NCBI RefSeq assembly: GCF_006636215.1
Contig: NZ_VIFM01000020.1
Coordinates: forward strand, 1 to 64,000
Origin: Myxococcus llanfairpwllgwyngyllgogerychwyrndrobwllllantysiliogogogochensis
GTDB taxonomy: Bacteria > Myxococcota > Myxococcia > Myxococcales > Myxococcaceae
DNA: 64,000 nucleotides
Reading direction: 5' to 3'
Shown here: positions 1-8,448 of the stretch, in pieces
How positions within the stretch are numbered: the first letter of the stretch is position 1
How the letters are laid out: the number at the start of each line of letters is the position of its first letter
The notes under the pieces: generated by a model
Seen by the model: the letters and a program-made list of their open reading frames with translations, nothing else
Told to the model about the DNA's origin: nothing
The model's database searches: none
Program-made: the position numbers and the translations under genes

Positions 1-30
1 GCCCACCACCGCCACCTTCTTCGCTTCCAT
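1..30 (-). CDS. Start of a gene running off the left edge (Rossmann-like N-terminus)
   Basis: Only the first ten codons are present. Read leftwards from base 30 they give MEAKKVAVVG. A strong ribosome-binding site (GGAGGG on the minus strand, complement of 36-41) lies five bases before the ATG, so this is very probably a real start. The basic residues followed by the hydrophobic VAVVG stretch are typical of the first strand of a nucleotide-binding Rossmann fold, but the family cannot be named from ten residues. It is divergent from the lipoprotein gene at 296. Confidence 0.55.
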   Translation of the reverse strand, partial: MEAKKVAVVG

Positions 31-295
31 GTCCGCCCTCCGTCGAGTCATGCCCGGGAAAATCCCGAGCACTCGACGACTCCACGAAAATGGGGGGCGA
101 AAGGTTACAGGAGGCTCACCACCAGGACGCGGCGCGTCGTGCCGGGCAACGCACCGTACGGGCAGCCCGGATGCGCAAATTCCGCGAGCCAGGTGTCATC
201 CCCTCGCGAGCCCTTTCCCCCGCGAATTCATCGCGAGTCGCCTGCACGGAAATCCCGGTTATGGTGCGGGCACTCAGGGCCGGTTGGAGTCACGC

Positions 296-541
296 ATGCG
301 CCACGTCACCATCGCCGTTGTCGCGAGTCTGCTTCTCACGGGCTGCAGCAACTATTGGTGGGTTGCCCCACTGCTCCCCATCGACCGCTTCGACCACCCG
401 AGCACCCGGTCCAACACCCAGCCCGTCTACAGGGAGCCGCCCCCCGCCCCCTCCAGCGAGCCCGTGTACGGACCTGCCCCTTCCTCGGATGCACCGGACG
501 CTGAAAAAGAAGAGTCCAAGTCCGCCGACGAAGCCTCCTGA
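296..541 (+). CDS. Small exported lipoprotein, 81 aa
   Basis: The ATG at 296 begins a short signal peptide (MRHVTIAVVASLLLTGC) ending in the lipobox LLTGC, so the mature protein should be anchored by lipid at the cysteine. An upstream in-frame start would put more than 80 unlikely residues before the signal peptide, hence the choice of 296. The mature part is only about 64 residues, rich in Pro, Ser and acidic residues, low in complexity and probably unstructured. I recognise no family and give no function. Bases 31-295 between this gene and the left-edge gene contain no other gene I can support. Confidence 0.7.
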   Translation: MRHVTIAVVASLLLTGCSNYWWVAPLLPIDRFDHPSTRSNTQPVYREPPPAPSSEPVYGPAPSSDAPDAEKEESKSADEAS

Positions 542-616
542 AACCTCCTGGAAGGGTCGCACGTACCAGGGTTCGTCATATGGCGCGCACGCTCGCGCCA
601 CCCCAGGACGTGCCCC

Positions 617-1096
617 ATGCCTCAGCTCGCCGCCCCGCCGCAGCCGCTCCGCGCTCCGTCATTCTTCCTGCTGGACCCCGCCCACGACGTCGAGCGCCCC
701 CTGCTCCGTCACGGCCGCCCCACCCTCATCACCTTCCTGCGCGGCACCTGGTGCTCGTCCTGTCAGGCCTTCCTGGAGCGCCTCTCCCCACTGCACACCA
801 CCCTGCAGGCGCGCGGCGTGGACCTCGTCGGCGTCGTCTGCCAGGGCCGCCACTGGGTGAAGAGCTGGCTTGCCCTCAACGCCCTCCCCTTCCCCCTCCT
901 CGTCGACGAACAACGCACCGTCGCCAAGGCCTATGACGTCTACAAGGCGCTCGGCCTCGACGGCATCCACATCGCCCGGCCCGCCACCTTCCTCGTCGAT
1001 GCCCAGGGCCACATCGTCTGGCGCTACCTCGGCGACGACCGCGCGGACCGCCCCGCCGACGCGAGCCTCCTCGACGCCCTCCAACTCCTGCGCTGA
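617..1096 (+). CDS. Peroxiredoxin-like (AhpC/TSA) thioredoxin-fold protein
   Basis: A 159-residue cytoplasmic protein (no signal peptide) of the AhpC/TSA redoxin superfamily. The segment LITFLRGTWCSSCQAFLERL (residues 37-56) is the strand plus active-site helix of a thioredoxin fold, with a C46-S-S-C49 motif. Residues 60-110 give the alternating strand/helix pattern, and ARPATFLVDAQGHIVWRY (about 124-141) is the conserved late strand pair with the cis-proline region. Family members reduce peroxides or disulfides through these cysteines; the exact substrate cannot be read. The CxxC arrangement is closer to thioredoxin-type redoxins than to classical 2-Cys peroxiredoxins. It stands alone, transcribed away from its neighbours. 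Confidence 0.85.
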   Translation: MPQLAAPPQPLRAPSFFLLDPAHDVERPLLRHGRPTLITFLRGTWCSSCQAFLERLSPLHTTLQARGVDLVGVVCQGRHWVKSWLALNALPFPLLVDEQRTVAKAYDVYKALGLDGIHIARPATFLVDAQGHIVWRYLGDDRADRPADASLLDALQLLR

Positions 1097-1297
1097 GACA
1101 TGTCTGATACTTGATTTCGCTCGGACGGAAACCTTCCGCCCCGGCTGATGACAGACACAGCTTCCGGGTCTGGTTCACCTCGTCCCTGAGTGGATACGAC
1201 CCCAGACGTCACGCCAGAGGAGGCAATGTCAGAGGTAGTCGTAGAATGATGGACGTCACGGCGGATTTCCCGCCGGCTCTGAACAAGGCACGCACCC

Positions 1298-2233
1298 ATG
1301 AAGATGCTCCTCGCCGCCCTGCTCACGCTGCCCCTTCTCGCCTGTGGCCCCGCCTCCGAGCCCGCGCCTTCCGAGACCCCTTCGCAAGTCGAAGCCCAGT
1401 CAGAGCAGTCCAGCGAGCTGTCCTCCTCCGCGCCCCGCGAGCGCTCCATCCGACTGCGCACCGGCGTCACGCTGCGCTACGTGGAGCAGGGCTCGCGCCA
1501 CGGCCCCGCCGTGGTCTTCCTTCATGGCTACACGGACTCGCACCACACCTGGGACTTGAACCTGTCCCTCTTCTCCCGTGACTTCCACATCTACGCGCTG
1601 GACCAGCGCGGACACGGGGACTCCCCGCGCCCGGTGTGTTGCTACACGCAGCAGTTCTTCGCCGCGGACGTGGCGGCCTTCCTCGACGCCGTCGGCGAGC
1701 GACGCGCCATCATCGTCGGCCACTCCATGGGCAGCTTCATCGCGCAGCAGGTGGCGCTGGACTTCCCGCGCCGCGTGGAGGCCCTGGTGCTGGTCGGCTC
1801 GGCGCCCACCGTCGCCGGCAACGAGGTGGCGCTGTTCCTCAAGTCCGTCGTCGACGAGCAGGTGGGCACCGTGGACCCGGACTTCGTCCGCGAGTTCCAG
1901 TCGAGCACCTTCGTACGCCCCGTCCCCGCCTCGTACCTGGACACGCTCATCTCGGAGAGCCTGAAGGTCCCCGCGCGCGTGTGGCAGGACACGCTGGACG
2001 GCATGCTCGCGGAGGACCACTCCGCGCGCCTGCGCTCCATCCGCGTGCCCGTGCTCGTGGTGGGCGGAGACCAGGACGGCTTCTTCCCCGTCGCGCAGCA
2101 GCAGGCGCTCGTCAACGCGCTGCCCGATGCGCGATTCATCCTCTACCCGAACACCGGCCACGCGCCCCACGCGGAGCTTCCCCAGACGTTCGTGCGCGAC
2201 GTGAGCCAGTTCCTGCGGCGCGTGTCCCGGTAG
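1298..2233 (+). CDS. Alpha/beta-hydrolase lipoprotein
   Basis: A 311-residue protein with a lipoprotein signal (lipobox LLAC, Cys16) and a Ser/Glu/Pro-rich linker to about residue 45, followed by a complete alpha/beta-hydrolase fold. The oxyanion region is VVFLHGY (72-78), the nucleophile elbow is GHSMGS with Ser143, the acid is probably Asp258 or Asp260 in VVGGDQDG, and the histidine is His288 in NTGHAPH. The order and spacing are normal for serine esterases/lipases/epoxide-hydrolase-like enzymes. Being lipid-anchored, it should act in the periplasm or at the outer membrane. The substrate is not visible. It converges with the EamA transporter gene, with 13 bases between stop codons. Confidence 0.88.
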   Translation: MKMLLAALLTLPLLACGPASEPAPSETPSQVEAQSEQSSELSSSAPRERSIRLRTGVTLRYVEQGSRHGPAVVFLHGYTDSHHTWDLNLSLFSRDFHIYALDQRGHGDSPRPVCCYTQQFFAADVAAFLDAVGERRAIIVGHSMGSFIAQQVALDFPRRVEALVLVGSAPTVAGNEVALFLKSVVDEQVGTVDPDFVREFQSSTFVRPVPASYLDTLISESLKVPARVWQDTLDGMLAEDHSARLRSIRVPVLVVGGDQDGFFPVAQQQALVNALPDARFILYPNTGHAPHAELPQTFVRDVSQFLRRVSR

Positions 2234-2246
2234 CGCTCGGCACGGA

Positions 2247-3206
2247 CTACGCGGGCCCTTCGGCTGCCGCGTCCTCAGGGGGCTTCAGGTTCGCCCCCGG
2301 CGTGTCCGAGCGGGCCAGCAGCACGGCGGCGGTGAGGATGAGCGCGCCGCCAAACACCTGACGCAGACTGAGCCGCTCGTCGAGGAAGAGCGCGCTCAGC
2401 ACCACCGCCGTCAGCGGCTCCATGTTGGACACCAGCGAGGTGTTCACCGGGCCGATGCGCGCCATGCCGAGGAAGAAGAGGAAGACGGCGGCCACGGTGG
2501 AGATGAGCGACAGCCCCACCACCGCGCCCCAGCCCAGGCCCGTGGTGGGAAAGGACGGCCCCTTCACCAGCATGGCCAGGCCGAAGACGAGGCCCGCGGA
2601 CGAGAGGATGACGGTGCTGGAGACCAGCGGCCCCGCCTTGCCCGCCACCCGCGCGCTGGTGACGACGTACACCGCGTAGAGCAGCGCGGACAGCAGGCCC
2701 AGGAAGACGCCCGTCGGCGTCACCGCGCCCTGCCGCAGGTCCGCCGTCAGCCCCGTGCCACACAGGGCCAGCACCACCGCCACCCACTTGAGCCGGCCCA
2801 GGCGCTCGCGGAACACCAGGACTTGAAGAAGCGCCACCAGCGCGGGGAACGAATACAGCAGCAGGGCCACCAGCCCCGCGGGAGCGAACTGGAGCGCGGC
2901 GAAGTACACGCCCGCCTCGCTCACGTAGCCCACCGCGCCCAGCAGGATGAGCCCCACCAGCAGGCGGCCCTTCGGCAACGGCTGGCGCATGGCCACCATG
3001 AAGGCGGCCAGCACCGCTCCGGCGAACGTGAAGCGCAGGAAGAGCAGCGTGAAGACGTCCGCGCCCGCCGCATAGGCGAGGCGGCCGAAGAGTCCGAGCG
3101 CGCCGAAGCACGCTCCGGACAGGGCCACGATGAGGAAGCCAGCGGTGCGATTCATGACGGGAGCGGCGGCACGCTGCTCCAAGCCGCGCCCCATGTCACG
3201 CGCCAC
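2247..3206 (-). CDS. EamA/DMT-family membrane transporter
   Basis: An integral membrane protein of about 300 residues with roughly ten hydrophobic segments in two repeats of five, the layout of EamA (drug/metabolite transporter) exporters. Examples are LIVALSGACFGALGLFGRLA near the start and VFGGALILTAAVLLARS at the end. The family moves amino acids, nucleotides or other small metabolites across the inner membrane; the substrate is unknown. I used the GTG at 3206 because GGAGGGG lies eight bases before it. The ATG at 3155 (MNRTAGF) fits the family N-terminus better but has no visible ribosome-binding site, so the start is undecided. It lies 30 bases downstream of the rhodanese gene on the same strand, probably as an operon. 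Confidence 0.88.
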   Translation of the reverse strand: MARDMGRGLEQRAAAPVMNRTAGFLIVALSGACFGALGLFGRLAYAAGADVFTLLFLRFTFAGAVLAAFMVAMRQPLPKGRLLVGLILLGAVGYVSEAGVYFAALQFAPAGLVALLLYSFPALVALLQVLVFRERLGRLKWVAVVLALCGTGLTADLRQGAVTPTGVFLGLLSALLYAVYVVTSARVAGKAGPLVSSTVILSSAGLVFGLAMLVKGPSFPTTGLGWGAVVGLSLISTVAAVFLFFLGMARIGPVNTSLVSNMEPLTAVVLSALFLDERLSLRQVFGGALILTAAVLLARSDTPGANLKPPEDAAAEGPA

Positions 3207-3236
3207 GCGTCCGGCCCCTCCAGCCCGGACAGAGGG

Positions 3237-3530
3237 TTACCAGTTGTTCACGGACCGCAGGTCGAACACGTCCGGGAAACCATTGGCGCGCAAAATTTGT
3301 GAGGCCACCGCGCTGCGACCACCGGCGGCGCAATACACCACCACGGGGGTGCCGGGCGGGCCCACCTCGGCGACACGCTGGGGCAGCTCCTGCACGGGGA
3401 TGTTGCGCGCGACGTCGGGGTGGCCCTGCTGAAACTCCTGGGGGGTGCGCACGTCCAGCAGCACCGCGCCATCCGCGACGAGCTGCCGGGCCTTCTGGGA
3501 CAGTTCCTGGGGCGTCATGCGCGGCAGCAT
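3237..3530 (-). CDS. Single-domain rhodanese-like protein, 97 aa
   Basis: A small one-domain rhodanese. AVLLDVRTPQEF (22-33) is the conserved substrate-domain strand, and VVYCAAGGRS (64-73) is the active-site loop with Cys67, which takes up sulfane sulfur as a persulfide. No signal peptide is seen, so it is probably cytoplasmic. The open frame extends to a GTG at 3584, but the extra 18 residues have no family match and no well-placed ribosome-binding site; MLPRMTPQEL is a usual rhodanese beginning. It probably heads an operon with the EamA transporter. A different, longer rhodanese is at 41528. Confidence 0.85.
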   Translation of the reverse strand: MLPRMTPQELSQKARQLVADGAVLLDVRTPQEFQQGHPDVARNIPVQELPQRVAEVGPPGTPVVVYCAAGGRSAVASQILRANGFPDVFDLRSVNNW

Positions 3531-3599
3531 GCCTGATTCAGGCAACAGTGGCGCGCGCTTCACACGAGCCCGTGTTGCCTTCACGGCGAAACGCGCCGC

Positions 3600-5102
3600 T
3601 CACTCCTCCGCCCCTCCCGCGTGGAGGTCCACCGTCTGCGAGAAGTCCTCCTCCGACTGGACGATGAGCGTCTGAAGACTGGGGAAGCGCGGCTTCACCA
3701 GGGCGACGAGCCCATCCAGCCTGTCGCGGGCGTCATCCTCCCGCGTGTACTCGAGGGTGAGCTCCGTCACGCTGTCCGAGCGCACGTCCTCCAGCTTCAT
3801 CCCTCCGTCCATCTCCAACGTGAGGCTGCGCAACCGGGGAAGGAACTCCACCAGCAGGCTCATGGCGAACTGCCGGGCGCCGAGCCTCAGCGTCTCCGTG
3901 GTGTCGACATGCACACGCCTGCGCCGCCAGGTGAAGGCGGGCATGAGGACGATGCGGGAGTGCGCGTGGCCATTCCACTCCGGCTCGAAGCCGTGCTTGC
4001 GCAGGGTCTCCACGATGACGCGGCCCACCTCCTCCGCCTGCGCGGACACCTTCGCGTCCTCTTCCTCCGACAGCTCGCCTTCCCTGTCGTCATCCTCCAC
4101 GTCGTTCACCAGGCCGTAGGCCAGGTGCAGCGGATGCCCCTCCAGCGCGGAGTCCGTGTCCTGCTCGTGGAAGAACACCGTGCCCCGAATCTTCTCCCCC
4201 TTCGCCCGGCGCTCATCCGCCACGCCCCGGGACACCTCCCACCCGCCGCTCAGCGTGGTGGAGGCCGACACCTCCGCGACGAAGCCCTCGCGCCGCAGCT
4301 CCTGGAAGGCCGCCTCCAACCGGTCGGAGGCAATGACCTCCGGCCACGTCTTCTCCTCCTCCGCCCGCGCCCGGATGAACGCGAGGAATTGCTCCATCAC
4401 CCTCCGCTGGACCCGCACATCCACCACGTCGTCCCAGTCGGAGCTGCCCGTGTAGTCGAAGACCTGGTCCAGCGGGTGATGGCCGTATTCGAAGACCCGA
4501 ATCACGCCCTCCACCACGCCGGGCACCAGGGCCACCTCGTCCTCGGGCAGCACCTCCTCGGGCACGAAGCCCAGCGCCCCCAGTCGCTTCGCCAGCGCCT
4601 CCGCCTGCGACTCCAACCCCAAGCGCCGCGCCAGCCCCAGCATCGGCACGTCACCGTGTGTCGTGGCGAGCGCCTCGAAGCGGAAGCTCCAGTCCTCCTC
4701 GTCGAACGTCTCGATTCCCACCGCGAGGTGCCCGTCATCGAGCCACTCCGTCGCCGCGTCCTGCCCCGCGGGCTCGAGCAGCTCCTGGCCGAGCGCGAGC
4801 GCCTCCAGCTCCAGCACGTCGTCGGCCGGGTTCGGCCCGGTGTCCAGGGCCCCCAGCCGCCGCGCCAGCTCCGTCGCCCGCTCGAAGAGCCCGCGCTGCC
4901 GGGCCCACAGCGGAAACCTCACCTCGCCCCGCGTCGACGCGAGGAAACGCGTGATGACGAGTCCCACTCTCTCATCAATCAAGTCGATGCCCACGAACGC
5001 GGAGCGGGAGGTCGGATACGTCGCGACATTCACGTTCGCCACACCGGCCATCACCTCGTCGGAGATGGCGCGCACCCGCGCCCTCAGTTCTTCCTCGTTC
5101 AC
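3600..5102 (-). CDS. Hypothetical protein, 500 aa, acidic, DUF6891-like segment
   Basis: A soluble acidic protein without signal peptide or membrane segment. Residues 1-100 have alternating strands and helices (SAFVGIDLIDERVGLVIT; FERATELARRLGAL), and the LARRLG element recurs near 165, suggesting an internal duplication in the first half. Around residues 250-350 the run with WPEVIASDRLEAAF, GFVAEVSASTTLSGG and FFHEQDTDSALEG resembles proteins annotated as DUF6891, which have no known activity; that assignment is from memory and only moderately sure. The last 100 residues are rich in strands. It is divergent from the GreA-like gene, with 189 bases between them. Confidence 0.7.
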   Translation of the reverse strand: MNEEELRARVRAISDEVMAGVANVNVATYPTSRSAFVGIDLIDERVGLVITRFLASTRGEVRFPLWARQRGLFERATELARRLGALDTGPNPADDVLELEALALGQELLEPAGQDAATEWLDDGHLAVGIETFDEEDWSFRFEALATTHGDVPMLGLARRLGLESQAEALAKRLGALGFVPEEVLPEDEVALVPGVVEGVIRVFEYGHHPLDQVFDYTGSSDWDDVVDVRVQRRVMEQFLAFIRARAEEEKTWPEVIASDRLEAAFQELRREGFVAEVSASTTLSGGWEVSRGVADERRAKGEKIRGTVFFHEQDTDSALEGHPLHLAYGLVNDVEDDDREGELSEEEDAKVSAQAEEVGRVIVETLRKHGFEPEWNGHAHSRIVLMPAFTWRRRRVHVDTTETLRLGARQFAMSLLVEFLPRLRSLTLEMDGGMKLEDVRSDSVTELTLEYTREDDARDRLDGLVALVKPRFPSLQTLIVQSEEDFSQTVDLHAGGAEE

Positions 5103-5291
5103 ACCGGGCTCCTACTCGTTGAGAGCATCGCGAAGACGCGGGCCACATACCGGCAGGAGAACGGGGGGCCCCAGGGGATGTCGCATCGCGCCGGCCTTCA
5201 CGCACATGCCCGCATCCACGGCCCGCACTCCATCGTACGAGAGGCCAAAAACTGGAGGTGTCACGGAGGGGCGCTACAGTTCTGTGCCATC

Positions 5292-5807
5292 ATGTCACTC
5301 GACAAGCAGGCATTGATGCTCCAGCTCGCCGAGCGCCTCCAGCAGAGCGACAGGCTGGCCCACCGGGCCGAGGCCGAGGCCCGCGAGGCGGCCCGCAGTC
5401 TGGCCACCGAGTCGGAGAAGCGAGAGGACGGCCGCGCCGCGCTGGAGTTCGGCAGCCTGGCCACGGGACAGGCGAATCGCGCCCGTCGCGTGCAGGAGGA
5501 GCTCAAGGCGCTCTCCAACTTCGGCCAGGGGCCGGTGCCGCGCTTCCCGCGTCAGGGGCCCGTGGGCCTGGGCGCGCTGGTGGATGTGAGCACCGAGGAC
5601 GAAGAGGGCTTCGCCGAGCGCACCTTCTTCGTGCTGCCCGTGGGCGCGGGCACGGAGCTCACCGGCCCCGGCGGCGACGGCTTCCTGTCCGTCATCACCC
5701 CCGCATCCCCCGTGGGCCGCGCGCTCATGGGCCGCAAGGCGGGCGACACCATCGAAGTCACCCTGGCGGGCGAGGTGCGCGAGTGGACGGTGCTCGAGGT
5801 CGCCTGA
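5292..5807 (+). CDS. GreA/GreB-family transcription factor
   Basis: A 171-residue protein with the two-domain layout of Gre factors. Residues 1-75 form a long charged helical hairpin; the turn region SEKREDGRAA holds acidic residues at the place where GreA/GreB carry the tip that enters the RNA polymerase secondary channel. Residues about 90-171 form the C-terminal globular domain, with the family signature SVITPASPVGRALMGRKAGD and EVTLAGEVREWTVLEV (an FKBP-like fold that docks on polymerase). The tip sequence is not the standard GreA one, so it may be a paralogue with altered activity rather than the housekeeping factor. The ATG at 5292 is the only start consistent with the fold. Confidence 0.88.
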   Translation: MSLDKQALMLQLAERLQQSDRLAHRAEAEAREAARSLATESEKREDGRAALEFGSLATGQANRARRVQEELKALSNFGQGPVPRFPRQGPVGLGALVDVSTEDEEGFAERTFFVLPVGAGTELTGPGGDGFLSVITPASPVGRALMGRKAGDTIEVTLAGEVREWTVLEVA

Positions 5808-5877
5808 GCCCGGGTGTCCCACCCCTGTCGTCCGGGGTGTCCTGCCCCCGACGAAACGTCAGCGAGCACTAGAACCC

Positions 5878-8430
5878 ATGGGCCCTGACACGCGTGAATC
5901 CAGGAAGATGTTCCCACTTCCCGCACCGCGTTCACTCCAGGCGCCCTCCAACTCGACGCTGCTGCCGCTCACGTGGCCCGCCGCCCTCATCGGCCTGCTG
6001 TTCGGCGTGCTGATGACGTATGTGCCGTACGAGTTCCGCGTGGCCGCCTTCCGGCCGCTCTACCCGTACGTTCGCCTGCTGGGACTCACCTACCTCACCG
6101 GCAGCATCTGCTTGATGGGCGCGCTCTTGTATCCGCGCGCCCCGCGCTGGCTGGACGTGGGCGGACGCGTGCTGCTCGGCGCGGCCATCGGCCTGTACTG
6201 GTGGGTGCTGAATGTCATGCCCGGCAGCCTCACGGGCATCGTGCTGTATCCGCTGTTCTTCATCGGGCTGCTGCTGGAGGCGTGGCCGTCCATGCGCCAG
6301 CGGCCCACCCTGCGCATGCTGGCGGCCCTCACCGGCACCGCCTTCGGCGTGGCGCTGCTCACCGCGCCCGAGCGCTTCCCCTTGTCCGTCTACGCGCACC
6401 TGTCCCCGTTGCGCCCGGTGGTGGGGCTGCTGTTCACCGTGGGCGGCGTGGGGCTGCTGCTGCCCACGCGCTGGCTGCACCCGCGCATGCCCGCGCTGCT
6501 GATGGGCGCGCTGGCGGTGCCCTACGGGCTTCTGGCCTACGCGCTGGCCCGAGGCTCCGCGTGGCTGGGCGCGAGCGTGTACACCGTGCTGGCCCTCGCG
6601 TGCGTGGCCCAGGCAATGAACTGGCGACCGCGCGCGCCGCGCACCGTGGGCTGGAAGCTCCTGCGAGGGCTGGCCTTCGCCGGACTGGTGCCGCTGCTCG
6701 CGCTGGGCGGGCTCGCCGCGTACATGGCACAGCGGGCCATCGAGAAGCAGGTGCGCGACGACACGCGCTACGCCGCCGCGGGCGAGGCGGACTTCCTGCG
6801 GCGCTACCTGGACGACTCGCGCGAGTCGCTGCACCTGCTGCTGGAGTCCCCGGGCTTCCGCGCGGCGCTCGCCAGCGGAGAGCGGGAGCGGTTGGAGCCG
6901 TACCTGGCGAACCTCGCCGCGCGCGAGCGCACCTTCCACGCCGCGTTGACCATGGACGAGAACGCCCAGGTGCTGGCCACGTCCGAGGGGCCGGAGGGCT
7001 GGGGCTTCAACATCCAGGGGTACTTCCCCGAGCCCCCCGCGCCCGGCGAGCTGCCCCTGTCGCTGCCCTTCATCCGTCCGCACAACCATCCGCTGGTGGC
7101 GGTGGCCCTGCCGTTCGAGCTGGAGGGCTCCCGGCGCGGAGTGCTGGTGGGCCTCTTGTCCCTGGAGCGGCTGAGTGAGGCCGCCACGCCCGCGTCCCAG
7201 CGCTTCCGCGTGCAGGTGTTGGATAGGCGCGGCCAGAAGGTGCTTCGAGACACCGCCGAGGGCGCGCAGTTGTTGGGCGAAGCCCACCTGCCGGAGGCGC
7301 TGCGCGAGGAACTGGAGCGTCCAGGTGGGGGCGTGCTGGAGGCCTTCGACGCGGCGGACCGGCGCGTGCTCGCGGCCGAGGCCCCGGTGGAGGGCTCGCC
7401 GTGGAGCGTCGTCGTGACGCAGGAGCTGGGCGTCGCGTACGCGGCGATTACGCGCATGAGCGCGGCGGTGGTGGGGCTGGTGCTGATGGGCGTGCTGATG
7501 GCCCTGGGCCTCTCCCAGTTGGTCGCGCGCGACGTCATCCGCCGACTCGACACGCTGCGCGAGGCCACCGCCGCCCTGGCCGCGGGTGACCTGGCCCGAC
7601 GCGTGGAGGTGGAGGAGGACGACGAGCTGGGGGAGCTGGCGCGCGGCTTCAACGAGATGGCGGACCGCACGGGCGCGGCGCAGCAGGAGCTGAAGGAAGC
7701 GGTGCGCACGCGCGAGGAGTTCCTCAGCGTGGCGAGCCACGAGCTGCGCACGCCGCTGACGCCACTCAAGGGCTTCGCCGCGCTCACGCTCCAGCGCCTG
7801 GAGAAGAGCGGCGACTTCCCGGAGCGCGAGCGGCTGCTCAAGGCGTTGCGCTCCATGGCCCGGCAGACGGAGCGACTGGCGAGGCTGGTGGATGACCTGC
7901 TCGACACCGCGCGCATCCAGGGCGGACGCTTCGAGCTGGAGCGACAGCGCGTGGACCTGACGCCGGTGCTGCGCGAGGTGATGGAGCGCTTCGAGCTGCG
8001 CGGCGAGGGCGGCATCACCTTCGAGCTGCGCGTGCCCGAACATCCCGTGGAGGGCGACTGGGACGCGCCCCGGCTGGACCAGGTCATCACCAACCTGGTG
8101 AGCAACGCCGTGCGCTACTCGCCCCAGGGCGGCGCGGTGTGCGTGACGCTGGAGGAGGCGGCGGACCACGTCCTCATCCACGTGAAGGACCAGGGCATCG
8201 GCATTCCCCCGGAGAGCCTGGCGGGCCTGTTCCGCCCATTCGCTCGCGCGTCCAACGCCACCGCGCGGCACTACGGCGGCCTGGGCCTGGGCCTCTTCAT
8301 CTGCCGCGAAATCGTGGACCGCCATGGCGGCACCATCTGGGCGGAGAGCCCGGGGCCGCAGCAGGGCAGCGCCTTCCACGTGCGCCTGCCTCGCCTCGTC
8401 GAGCCCCAGGTCACCGACGTGGCGGCCTGA
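5878..8430 (+). CDS. Membrane sensor histidine kinase with N-terminal multispan region and HAMP
   Basis: An 850-residue inner-membrane kinase. Residues about 25-285 hold some eight hydrophobic spans, followed by an extracytoplasmic sensor region (about 295-525), a further span near 525-548, a HAMP domain (about 550-605), HisKA with phospho-acceptor His621 in SVASHELRTPLTPLKGF, and a HATPase_c domain (N box NLVSNAVRYSP, G1 DQGIGIPPE, G2 GGLGLGLFICREIVDRHGG). It should autophosphorylate His621 and pass the phosphate to an unlinked response regulator, as none is adjacent. A second ATG at 5908 would shorten it by ten residues and cannot be excluded. It is convergent with the next kinase, with 18 bases between stops. 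Confidence 0.93.
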   Translation: MGPDTRESRKMFPLPAPRSLQAPSNSTLLPLTWPAALIGLLFGVLMTYVPYEFRVAAFRPLYPYVRLLGLTYLTGSICLMGALLYPRAPRWLDVGGRVLLGAAIGLYWWVLNVMPGSLTGIVLYPLFFIGLLLEAWPSMRQRPTLRMLAALTGTAFGVALLTAPERFPLSVYAHLSPLRPVVGLLFTVGGVGLLLPTRWLHPRMPALLMGALAVPYGLLAYALARGSAWLGASVYTVLALACVAQAMNWRPRAPRTVGWKLLRGLAFAGLVPLLALGGLAAYMAQRAIEKQVRDDTRYAAAGEADFLRRYLDDSRESLHLLLESPGFRAALASGERERLEPYLANLAARERTFHAALTMDENAQVLATSEGPEGWGFNIQGYFPEPPAPGELPLSLPFIRPHNHPLVAVALPFELEGSRRGVLVGLLSLERLSEAATPASQRFRVQVLDRRGQKVLRDTAEGAQLLGEAHLPEALREELERPGGGVLEAFDAADRRVLAAEAPVEGSPWSVVVTQELGVAYAAITRMSAAVVGLVLMGVLMALGLSQLVARDVIRRLDTLREATAALAAGDLARRVEVEEDDELGELARGFNEMADRTGAAQQELKEAVRTREEFLSVASHELRTPLTPLKGFAALTLQRLEKSGDFPERERLLKALRSMARQTERLARLVDDLLDTARIQGGRFELERQRVDLTPVLREVMERFELRGEGGITFELRVPEHPVEGDWDAPRLDQVITNLVSNAVRYSPQGGAVCVTLEEAADHVLIHVKDQGIGIPPESLAGLFRPFARASNATARHYGGLGLGLFICREIVDRHGGTIWAESPGPQQGSAFHVRLPRLVEPQVTDVAA

Positions 8431-8448
8431 GCGTCCACGGCCCTCGCC

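Noticed and set aside
55..67. CGGGA-AAA-TCCCG inverted repeat, similar to the core at 22395-22405
   Set aside because: Short, with different flanks and no shared gene context; probably chance in GC-rich DNA.
3621..5807. Very long plus-strand open frame antisense to the 500-aa gene
   Set aside because: Only its last 171 codons (the Gre-like gene) have a protein-family match. The rest is Arg/Leu/His/Gln-rich antisense sequence typical of high-GC shadows.
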